DNA of 31,007 nucleotides from Syntrophales bacterium (lineage in GTDB: Bacteria > Desulfobacterota > Syntrophia > Syntrophales > UBA5619): the NCBI GenBank assembly GCA_023229765.1, contig JALNYO010000042.1, positions 1 to 31,007 on the forward strand, in the 5' to 3' direction. Under the pieces are notes generated by a model, which saw only the letters and a program-made list of their open reading frames with translations, was not told the DNA's origin and ran no database searches. Positions 7,460-14,315 of the stretch are shown here, one piece after another (within the stretch, counting starts at the first letter, position 1; every line of letters begins with the position of its first letter). The translations under genes and the position numbers were made by a program.

Positions 7460-8431
7460 ATGATCATTCTTGATGACAGAAAATTGATCGAAACCAAATT
7501 TCTGAATGAGCAGGAAATCGAGGATTTGGTCATTGCCAACTCGGAGCACTTCTTCGGTCCCTCTTCTGTATTAATTCCGAAGGCAAAAATAAAAACAACG
7601 GATGGCTTCGGAACCATTCCAGACGGCTTTGCCATTGATCTCGCTTCCCGTATCTGGTACGTGGTCGAAGCCGAACTTGGTCACCACAGTGTTTGGACAC
7701 ACATTGCCCCCCAAGTAACTAAACAACTTTTGGCTGTTTCCCGTACAGAAACAAGGCAGCTACTAACCGAGATTCTGGTTCAAATGGTCACCAGCGATAA
7801 ATCCGTTAAAGAGAAATTTGAGGATGAGGGAATCAAGGAAATCAACATTCGCAAGGTGCTTGGGGACATTTTTGAGAAAGCCCCAATTATCGGAATGCCT
7901 ATTGACATAGTTTCGAATGACCTCAGAGAGTGGGCAGAGACATTGAAAAACGATGTCCGACTCTGGATGGTGAAGAAATACGCACAGTTTGGAGCACCAG
8001 ACATCATCGCATATGAAATCCCGGAAGAATATCGACCCGTGTTGGACACGACAGAGAGAAACGGTCAACAGAAATCAGGGATTCGCACCTACGACGTTGC
8101 ACTCGCAGACATCGTAAATGCGGGGATGCTTTCAGAGGGAGCAGAATTAACGCTCAGCTACAAGCCTCGCGGAGGTAAGCAGGAAATTTACAAAGGCGTT
8201 TTGTCATCAGATGGAAGCATTACTGTGCTGGGCCAGAATTACTCCAGTCTTTCCTACGCAGCCTTTGCATGCATTCAAGATGCTGGTAGCGACAGGACTA
8301 CCGTCAATGGGTGGACGAGCTGGAAAACCAGAGACGGCAAGCTTCTCTCTCAACTCAGATCTGAATACATGAAGAAAAAGGAAAAAGAAGCAGAACAATC
8401 CTATGCGGGCGACGCTTGTCAGCGCGCCTGA
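7460..8431 (+). CDS. PD-(D/E)XK-like N-terminal domain plus RAMA-domain protein
   Basis: 323 residues. The N-terminal half has EDLVIANSEHFFG and IPDGFAIDL...WYVVEAELG (Asp55, Glu70, Glu72), an arrangement like a PD-(D/E)XK nuclease-fold core, though the usual final Lys is replaced by Glu. Residues about 213-305 match the RAMA domain (restriction enzyme and adenine methylase associated), thought to recognise modified DNA: ALADIVNAGMLSEGAELTL, a YKGVLSSDGSI turn, and SYAAFACIQD...NGWTSWKT. The start follows AAAGGAG at 7444-7450. The last residues (SYAGDACQRA) are encoded by an attC-like site, a typical feature of an integron cassette gene. A restriction-like or modification-sensing role is inference. 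Confidence 0.7.
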   Translation: MIILDDRKLIETKFLNEQEIEDLVIANSEHFFGPSSVLIPKAKIKTTDGFGTIPDGFAIDLASRIWYVVEAELGHHSVWTHIAPQVTKQLLAVSRTETRQLLTEILVQMVTSDKSVKEKFEDEGIKEINIRKVLGDIFEKAPIIGMPIDIVSNDLREWAETLKNDVRLWMVKKYAQFGAPDIIAYEIPEEYRPVLDTTERNGQQKSGIRTYDVALADIVNAGMLSEGAELTLSYKPRGGKQEIYKGVLSSDGSITVLGQNYSSLSYAAFACIQDAGSDRTTVNGWTSWKTRDGKLLSQLRSEYMKKKEKEAEQSYAGDACQRA

Positions 8432-8446
8432 TCCGTGACGTTGGGT
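8390..8446 (+). repeat. attC-like integron recombination site 1
   Basis: 57 bp from R'' GCAGAAC (8390-8396) to R' GTTGGGT (8440-8446). The inner arms GGGCGACGC and GCGCGCC pair with one unpaired A in the left arm, as expected for the extrahelical base of attC. It overlaps the 3' end of the RAMA gene. The R' hexamer TTGGGT starts the next cassette and is complementary to that cassette's own R'' (ACCCAAC at 9393). Confidence 0.6.
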
Positions 8447-8459
8447 TGGAGAATGACAT

Positions 8460-9425
8460 ATGAATGACACCAGAAAACGTTGTCCAGTCTGTAAGCTTGA
8501 TGGCCAGGAGATCTTGGCTCGGCAAGATGATGGTGACAAGGTGACCTATAAATGCCATCGCTGCGGTCAGTTTACTATTTCGCGAACCGTTGAAACAGTC
8601 ATCGGCCGCTCAGCGAAATCCGCCCGCTTATCAGGTTGGTTGCGTGAACGGACAATGGCGGGCATTGAAATCCCGATGCTCACGAAAACGTTTATTGAGG
8701 AAGTCCTTCGCACGTTGCCAGACTACAAGCCCCTTGAGAAGCAACAAAAGCTACTGCGAGCAATCGAAGGTCTCACGGAATATCCTGGACAGGAAGTGAT
8801 TTTGATTCCAGAACACGAAACAGCATTAGCGTGGGCAGAGAACGAAAAGGAATTTGAGTTCTACGTAAAGTCACTTATGGACCGTGGGTTCCTTGCCTTT
8901 ATTAACCCGGAGGAACGAGCCTTTGGAGACCCTCTCTATTCACTTTATATAACATCCCACGGTTGGGAGTATCTTGAGACTGTACAATCGAATCAATTAG
9001 GGAAGTCCCAAGCATTCGTTGCAATGTCGTTCGATGCCGCGCTTCGTTCCGTCTATGATAACGCGATCGCGCCTGCCATCGAGGCCGCCGGTTATCGCCC
9101 GTATCGTGTTGATGCAACTGCCCACCTCGAACGCATCGACGTAAAGATAATTGCGGAGATACGGCAGTCACGGTTCCTTGTCGCAGACGTTACCCAGCAA
9201 AAGGCCGGCGTTTACTACGAAGCAGGATTCGCTCACGGCTCAGGTATACCGGTCATATGGTGTGTACGGAAAGATGACCTGCATAATGTTCACTTTGATA
9301 CCCGGCAATATAACCACGTTCTGTGGGATACAGAGAAAGAGCTACGCGAGCAACTTGAGAACTTTATTCTCGCAACAATCGGAGCGCATACGACCCAACC
9401 AGCGCATCGACCGGACGCCGGGTAA
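8460..9425 (+). CDS. Zinc ribbon plus nucleoside deoxyribosyltransferase/TIR-like domain protein
   Basis: 321 residues. N-terminal zinc ribbon CPVC...CHRC (Cys8, 11, 32, 35), then a helical middle region to about 180. The C-terminal domain (about 182-310) has SQAFVAMSF, IRQSRFLVADVTQQKAGVYYEAGFAHGSGIPVIW and NVHFDTRQYNHVLW. This pattern is that of the nucleoside 2-deoxyribosyltransferase-like fold, related to TIR-type NAD-processing domains; Glu254 in YYEAG would be the catalytic acid. Such domains are frequent effectors in prokaryotic immunity. The start ATG follows GGAG at 8448-8451. The C-terminal residues TTQPAHRPDAG are encoded by attC site 2, and the gene is the sole gene of its cassette. 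Nucleotide-hydrolysing antiphage activity is inference. Confidence 0.7.
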   Translation: MNDTRKRCPVCKLDGQEILARQDDGDKVTYKCHRCGQFTISRTVETVIGRSAKSARLSGWLRERTMAGIEIPMLTKTFIEEVLRTLPDYKPLEKQQKLLRAIEGLTEYPGQEVILIPEHETALAWAENEKEFEFYVKSLMDRGFLAFINPEERAFGDPLYSLYITSHGWEYLETVQSNQLGKSQAFVAMSFDAALRSVYDNAIAPAIEAAGYRPYRVDATAHLERIDVKIIAEIRQSRFLVADVTQQKAGVYYEAGFAHGSGIPVIWCVRKDDLHNVHFDTRQYNHVLWDTEKELREQLENFILATIGAHTTQPAHRPDAG

Positions 9426-9474
9426 AAAGCAGCCATGGGTAGATGACTGGCGCCGGTCATGCACGACGTTATGC
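9393..9474 (+). repeat. attC-like integron recombination site 2
   Basis: 82 bp from R'' ACCCAAC (9393-9399) to R' GTTATGC (9468-9474). Left arm GACCGGACGCC (9409-9419) pairs with right arm GGCGCCGGTC (9449-9458) with a single extra A in the left arm, the hallmark extrahelical base. The outer GCGCAT and ATGCAC segments also pair. This is the clearest of the three sites. Confidence 0.8.
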
Positions 9475-9500
9475 AACAATAGTTAAGGAAGATTATTTAG

Positions 9501-10232
9501 ATGCCTGAACCCACAATGATATGTCGATCAAAACTCTGTAACAGAGAGTTTTCAAAAAGAAAATTACGTTGTCCATACTGCAATGCAATAGGAATAGAAA
9601 ATCTTTACAGATATATCAAATATGATGAGAGAGCGATTTCCATGTTAAGAGAGAACCAAATCTACTTTCCATCAGCACATAAACTGAATGATCCTTTCGA
9701 ATTTCAATTTCACTTAAAAACATCCTCGGTTAATGGTATTCCTATTGATCAAGATTCATTGGTAACTGCCAAAGCTGATATGAAAAATTATGGAGTATTG
9801 GCGTTAAGTGAACTTAACAACAACATCCTCATGTGGTCACATTACGCAGATAGTCATCGTGGAATTTGTATTGAATTCGAGAGAACAGACACAAATGAGT
9901 TAGGAAAATGGGACTACTGCATACCTGTACAATATCAACAAGAGCTACCATCATTTAATTTACATGAACTTGGAGACTCCAAAGCAGTGACACAAGCATT
10001 ATCAACAAAAGGAAAATATTGGGAGTATGAACAGGAATGGCGCATACTCACATATGAAAGTAACAAACATCATCCATTACCGGGTAAAATCACGGCAATT
10101 ATATTCGGGTTGAATATGCCACAAAAGGAACGAGATTCAATAGTTTCCATGCTTGGTTATTCAGTCAAATATTTCGAGGCATTACGTAGCACAAGGTACT
10201 ATGCTTTAGATATCAAACCAGTTTCAATTTAA
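9501..10232 (+). CDS. DUF2971 domain protein with N-terminal zinc ribbon
   Basis: 243 residues. A zinc ribbon (Cys8, 13, 24, 27) precedes a DUF2971 domain with its recurring motifs: LYRYIKYDERAISML, IYFPSAHKLNDPFEFQF (about 58-76), NILMWSHYADSHRGICIEF (about 110-128), and a late EYEQEWRIL segment. The biochemical role of DUF2971 is not known to me; members often sit in variable, defence-rich regions. The ATG at 9501 follows AAGGAAG at 9485-9491. The gene is markedly AT-richer than everything around it, consistent with independent origin, and is the only gene of cassette 3. Confidence 0.78.
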   Translation: MPEPTMICRSKLCNREFSKRKLRCPYCNAIGIENLYRYIKYDERAISMLRENQIYFPSAHKLNDPFEFQFHLKTSSVNGIPIDQDSLVTAKADMKNYGVLALSELNNNILMWSHYADSHRGICIEFERTDTNELGKWDYCIPVQYQQELPSFNLHELGDSKAVTQALSTKGKYWEYEQEWRILTYESNKHHPLPGKITAIIFGLNMPQKERDSIVSMLGYSVKYFEALRSTRYYALDIKPVSI

Positions 10233-10235
10233 ATG

Positions 10236-10334
10236 GCATAACCAATGGCTGCACGCGGACTGCCAGGGCCGCACATCCATGCAAACTTGTCAGCACAACC
10301 TGGCCCTGGCAACCGGTGAGTCGTAACGTTAGCC
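10236..10334 (+). repeat. attC-like integron recombination site 3
   Basis: 99 bp from R'' GCATAAC (10236-10242) to R' GTTAGCC (10328-10334). Long arms TGCCAGGGCC (10261-10270) and GGCCCTGGCA (10302-10311) pair perfectly, and the outer arms pair imperfectly with unpaired bases. R'' is the exact complement of the cassette 3 start (GTTATGC at 9468). The GCATAACCAATGGCTGCACG start is typical of attC sites. Confidence 0.75.
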
Positions 10335-10351
10335 AAAGAAGGAAAGATGTA

Positions 10352-10541
10352 ATGAGAGCAACAGAAACCGATGTGCCTGACTCCATTCGTCCTTATTTAA
10401 ACGAAATTGCGGAACGCTTATGGGCTGAGCGCGCTGCTGTTATGGTCGGCGCGGGCTTCAGCAAGAACGCGGGGCACATTTGGTCGTGGTTGCCACAAAG
10501 TTCGTTTGCCGAGTGGTTGCTCGCCGCAGACGCCGCGTGTT
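10352..10541 (+). pseudogene. SIR2-like N-terminal fragment
   Basis: ATG at 10352 with AAGGAAAG upstream. The first residues include IRPYLNEIAERLWAERAAVMVGAGFSKNA, which fits the start of SIR2-family defence proteins (GAGxS NAD-binding motif). After this the similarity stops and the frame runs into sequence belonging to an unrelated helicase tail, ending at 10609. The rest of the NAD-binding domain is missing, so no NADase activity is expected. It is cassette 4 of the array, truncated, with its attC lost. Confidence 0.6.
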
Positions 10542-10787
10542 ACCAAGGCGCAGATCAAGGTGCTGCGGCGGCAGGCGCGCCAGGCGGTTACGCTCGAAGA
10601 GCAGCATGAAATTCAGCAGCAAATACAGAAACTGGAAAAGCAGCAGCGCCGCCAGCGGCAGGAAATCTTCAAGGTCGAGGACGAGATCATGGAATAGCGA
10701 GATACACTTGTTGAATCTTTGGAAAAGAGGCTGTCCCAAAGCACCGGGACCGGTCATCTCTTTACTATTGGCTGGGCTATAGAATAG
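10539..10787 (+). pseudogene. C-terminal tail of a SNF2/DEAD-type helicase with internal stop
   Basis: In the frame starting at 10539 the sequence reads VTKAQIKVLRRQARQAVTLEEQ...QRRQRQEIFKVEDEIME, then TAG at 10695-10697. It then continues in the same frame as RDTLVESLEKRLSQ...HLFTIGWAIE to TAG at 10785-10787. From memory, this coiled-coil tail resembles the end of large helicases found next to adenine methylases in defence loci, where a Lys codon normally sits at the TAG position. The body of the helicase is missing. It abuts the SIR2 fragment in another frame and lies 39 bp before the methylase gene. Confidence 0.55.
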
Positions 10788-10826
10788 ACTGATGAAAGCA
10801 ATAAATAACATGGGACGGTTGTCACA

Positions 10827-13800
10827 ATGAGCCATAAACACGAAAAACTGAAGACCTTACTCAAAGAGCTGTTCCAACTCGACCAGCCCGACCTGGACTT
10901 CGGCCTCTATCGCGTGATGCACGACAAGAGCGCCGAGGTGACGCAGTTCCTTGACAAGGACCTGCTGCCGCAGGTAAAGGCGGCGTTTGGCCAATACAAA
11001 ACCGCCGACAAGGCTGAGATCGAGAAGGAGCTGGCCAAGGTCATTGCAGGCATCGAGGCCGCAGCCATGGACCCCGCTCAGTCGCCCAGGGTCAACGAGC
11101 TGCGCGCCCGGTTCAAGAGCGACGCGGTGGATGTGGCTGCGCTGGAGAGCGAGGTCTATGACCACCTCTACAGTTTTTTCCGCCGTTACTATTCCGAGGG
11201 TGACTTTCTTGCCAAGCGCGTCTACAAGCCGGGCGTCTACGCGATCCCCTACGAAGGCGAGGAAGTCACGCTGCATTGGGCTAACAAGGACCAGTACTAC
11301 ATCAAGACCAGCGAGTACCTGCGGGACTACACCTTCCGCCTGCGGCCGGATCCCCCTTCGACTGGCTCAGGGCAGGCTTATAAGCCGATGCGTGTGCATT
11401 TCCGGCTGGCGGACGCCGCCGAAGGCGAGCACGGCAACGTGAAGGCCGCCGAGGGCAAGGAGCGCATGTTCATCCTCGCGGCCTCCGGTACCCGCCCCAA
11501 TATCGTTGAAGAAGACGGCGAAGAGGGCAAGGAACTGGTGATCCGTTTCGAGTACCGCCCGGCGACGCTCGCCGACTGGCCCGAGGACGCCCGCGACGGC
11601 AAAAGCAAGCCCCCGACACAGAAGGACCTGATCGCGTTTGCCGCCCGGCGCGTGCTCACGGTGGCCGCCGAGCAGGATGCAAACCCGCCCCTCCAGGCAT
11701 GGGTGGCCGAGCTGGGCAAGCTGGATCCAACGGAAAAGGAAGCCGAGCGCACAGTTTTCACGAAGCACCTTAAGAAGTATTCCGACGTCAATAAGTTCGA
11801 CTACTTCATCCACAAGTACCTGGGTGTCTTCCTGCGCCGGGAGCTGGACTTCTACATCAAGAACGAGGTGATGCATCTCGACGATGTGGAGAACGAGACG
11901 GTGCCGCGCGTCGAACAGTATCTCTCCAAGATCAAGGTCATCCGCCGGATCGCGGGCAAGATCATCGACTTTCTCGCCCAGATCGAGGACTTCCAGAAAA
12001 AGCTGTGGCTGAAGAAAAAGTTCGTCGTTGAGACGCAGTACTGTATCACACTCGGCTGCATTCCCGAGGCCTTCTATCCCGAGATTGCGGCCAACGAGGC
12101 ACAGCACGCGGAATGGGTGAAGCTCAATGCGGTTGACGAGATCAAGGGCGATTTGGTGACGCAGGGGTACAGCAAGCCGCTCAAACCCGAGTTTCTGAAG
12201 GCCCATCCGACGCTGGTGATGGACACGCGGCACTTTGACATGGGCTTCACCGAACGACTGATCGAAGCGCTCGGCGATGTGGACGAGCAGATCGACGGCG
12301 TACTGTTTCACAGCGAGAACTTCCAGGCGCTATCGCTCATGCAGGCGCGGTACCGGGAGCAGGTGAAATGCGTTTACATCGATCCCCCGTACAACACCGG
12401 CGGCGATGGCTTTCCGTACCGGGATGACTATCAGCACTCTTCGTGGATCGCGATGGTGGAAGACCGGCTGATCCTGAATCGGCAGCTCCTGACACCTAAT
12501 GGTGTTATCTTTGCGAGTATCGACGCGAACGAGAGAGTCCACCTTGAGTTCACTATGTCCGCCATATTTGGCCGCGACAATCGCGTCGAGGAGATCATCT
12601 GGGTCACCAACGCGACGAAGAATCAGTCGCCGACCTACTCCACCAATCATGAATACGTTGAGGTATTTGCCCGTGATATCGATAGCGCCAAACAGGAATT
12701 CCGAATGTTTCGCGAGCCGAAGCTTGGCTATGGCGAGTTTCAGGATCTAATTACTGAGCTAAACCCTAGCTATCCTCCTGTCCACGAGATCAAAAAGCGG
12801 ATTCGTGGACTACTTAAAGAAAACAAGATAAGACTGAAAGATGCGAATGGGGATTCCGGTGATTCTGAAGAAGGAAATGAGGACTGGAAAGGTCTCCACA
12901 ACTACACCCATGCGGAATATCGAGACAATGCAGGACGATACGTTCCCGAGAACCTCGCGAGGGAGGAGAAAGCAAGAATCTGGATTTGGACTGAATCTGA
13001 CGGCTCAATGCCACAGGTGAAAGAAGATTCCCAAAAGGAGGATTTTCGCGACACTAATCATCCTGCCTTTCGGTTCTATCGACCTTTGCACCCAGTTACG
13101 AAAAAACCTTGTCCTCATCCAAAGACCGGTTGGCGTTGGCCCTATAAGCTTTACGGAAAGCAAAGCACCTCGTTCACAGAACTCGATGCGGACGAAAGAA
13201 TAGCTTGGGGGGATACCGAGATAAAGGTCCCAAGAACAAAGAAATTCTTGCATGAAGCTGAAACCAACGTTGCAAAATCCGTAGTGCTCGACTTCTCCGA
13301 TGGAGAGAAGGAGCTATACAACCTTTTTGGAAAGAGCCGAGCATTTTCGAATCCGAAACCGACGACTTTGGTCGCGCGTTTTGCACGGCAGACAACTTGG
13401 AACGCCGAATTCGTGCTCGACTTCTTTGGCGGCTCCGGCACGACTGGCCACGCCACCATTAATCTGAACCGCGAGGACGGTGGGCGGCGTAAGTTCATCC
13501 TCGTTGAGATGGGCGACCACTTCGACACGGTCCTCCTGCCTCGCATCAAAAAGGTCATCTTCACACCGGAGTGGAAGGACGGCAAGCCCAAGCGCCTGGC
13601 CACGCCCGAGGAAGCCGAACGTAGCCCGCACATTGTCAAGGTCGTCCGCCTCGAATCCTACGAAGACACTCTCAACAACCTGGAAACCCGCCGCACCGAC
13701 AAACAGCAACTTCTGTTCGATGCCCCCGAGGCGCAAGGCGCGGACGGCCTCAAGGAGCAGTACCTCCTGCGCTACATACTCAACGTGGAGACACGCGGCA

Positions 13801-14315
13801 GCCAGTCGCTACTCAATGTGCAGGCGTTCACCGATCCCACGGCGTATAAGCTCAAGGTCAAGCGCCCCGGCTCGGACGAGTCCCGGGATGTCAACGTCGA
13901 TTTACTGGAGACATTCAACTGGCTGATCGGCCTCACCGTCCGGCACATCGCCGCGCCGCAGATTTTCAGCGCCGTCTGCGAGCGTGATAGCGAGAAGCGC
14001 CTGCGCCTGAAGGGTCGCCTCAAGCAGGAGGCGGACGGTCCATACTGGTTCCGCACCGTCACCGGCGCCACACCCGACGGCCGCAAGACGCTTATCATCT
14101 GGCGCAAGCTCACCGGCGAGCCGGAGCAGGATAACCTGGTGCTCGACGAGTGGTTCCGCAAACACGCCTACTCCACGAAGGATGCGGACTTTGATCTGAT
14201 CTATGTCAACGGCGGCAACAACCTGCCCAACGTCCGGCGTGACTATGAAACCTGGAAAGTGCAGCTGATCGAAGAGGAGTTCCAACGGCTGATGTTTGAA
14301 ACGGAGGGCGCGTGA
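10827..14315 (+). CDS. Type III-like Mod DNA methyltransferase (adenine-specific)
   Basis: 1162 residues, long for the family. It is an amino-methyltransferase of the beta order: DPPYNTGG (catalytic motif, about residues 518-525) precedes VLDFFGGSGTTGHA (AdoMet-binding motif, about 863-876). A long N-terminal region of about 480 residues and a C-terminal tail flank the catalytic part. The central part (about 600-850), between the two motifs, differs in codon use and GC from the rest, as expected for an exchangeable target-recognition domain. An in-frame dispersed-repeat insertion lies at 11352-11379. The stop overlaps the next start (TGATG), so it is the first intact gene of a three-gene operon with DUF1016 and a Res-like subunit. 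Confidence 0.85.
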   Translation: MSHKHEKLKTLLKELFQLDQPDLDFGLYRVMHDKSAEVTQFLDKDLLPQVKAAFGQYKTADKAEIEKELAKVIAGIEAAAMDPAQSPRVNELRARFKSDAVDVAALESEVYDHLYSFFRRYYSEGDFLAKRVYKPGVYAIPYEGEEVTLHWANKDQYYIKTSEYLRDYTFRLRPDPPSTGSGQAYKPMRVHFRLADAAEGEHGNVKAAEGKERMFILAASGTRPNIVEEDGEEGKELVIRFEYRPATLADWPEDARDGKSKPPTQKDLIAFAARRVLTVAAEQDANPPLQAWVAELGKLDPTEKEAERTVFTKHLKKYSDVNKFDYFIHKYLGVFLRRELDFYIKNEVMHLDDVENETVPRVEQYLSKIKVIRRIAGKIIDFLAQIEDFQKKLWLKKKFVVETQYCITLGCIPEAFYPEIAANEAQHAEWVKLNAVDEIKGDLVTQGYSKPLKPEFLKAHPTLVMDTRHFDMGFTERLIEALGDVDEQIDGVLFHSENFQALSLMQARYREQVKCVYIDPPYNTGGDGFPYRDDYQHSSWIAMVEDRLILNRQLLTPNGVIFASIDANERVHLEFTMSAIFGRDNRVEEIIWVTNATKNQSPTYSTNHEYVEVFARDIDSAKQEFRMFREPKLGYGEFQDLITELNPSYPPVHEIKKRIRGLLKENKIRLKDANGDSGDSEEGNEDWKGLHNYTHAEYRDNAGRYVPENLAREEKARIWIWTESDGSMPQVKEDSQKEDFRDTNHPAFRFYRPLHPVTKKPCPHPKTGWRWPYKLYGKQSTSFTELDADERIAWGDTEIKVPRTKKFLHEAETNVAKSVVLDFSDGEKELYNLFGKSRAFSNPKPTTLVARFARQTTWNAEFVLDFFGGSGTTGHATINLNREDGGRRKFILVEMGDHFDTVLLPRIKKVIFTPEWKDGKPKRLATPEEAERSPHIVKVVRLESYEDTLNNLETRRTDKQQLLFDAPEAQGADGLKEQYLLRYILNVETRGSQSLLNVQAFTDPTAYKLKVKRPGSDESRDVNVDLLETFNWLIGLTVRHIAAPQIFSAVCERDSEKRLRLKGRLKQEADGPYWFRTVTGATPDGRKTLIIWRKLTGEPEQDNLVLDEWFRKHAYSTKDADFDLIYVNGGNNLPNVRRDYETWKVQLIEEEFQRLMFETEGA
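11352..11379. repeat. Short dispersed repeat inserted in frame in the methylase gene
   Basis: CCCCTTCGACTGGCTCAGGG and following bases match a short palindrome-like repeat seen scattered in many bacterial genomes. It adds about nine residues (PSTGSGQAY) between RLRPDP and KPMRVHFRL without breaking the frame. Confidence 0.55.

Larger units (their letters stand above)
8390..10334 (+). mobile_element. Integron-type gene cassette run (two complete cassettes)
   Basis: Three attC-like sites separate co-oriented single-gene units. Cassette 2 runs from 8441 to 9468 and cassette 3 from 9469 to 10328. In both, the first hexamer (TTGGGT; TTATGC) is the exact complement of the same cassette's terminal R'' box (ACCCAAC; GCATAAC), which follows from excision as a circle. 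Cassette 1 lies to the left with its start uncertain. Cassette 4 (SIR2 fragment) starts at 10329 and has lost its own attC. Base composition changes sharply between cassettes; the DUF2971 gene is AT-rich. No integron integrase or attI is in the window, so this is a detached or distal array part. Confidence 0.7.

Noticed and set aside
11367..12311. Antisense open frame of 314 codons inside the methylase gene
   Set aside because: It is a GC-driven shadow of a well-supported coding region, with no start context or recognisable domain.
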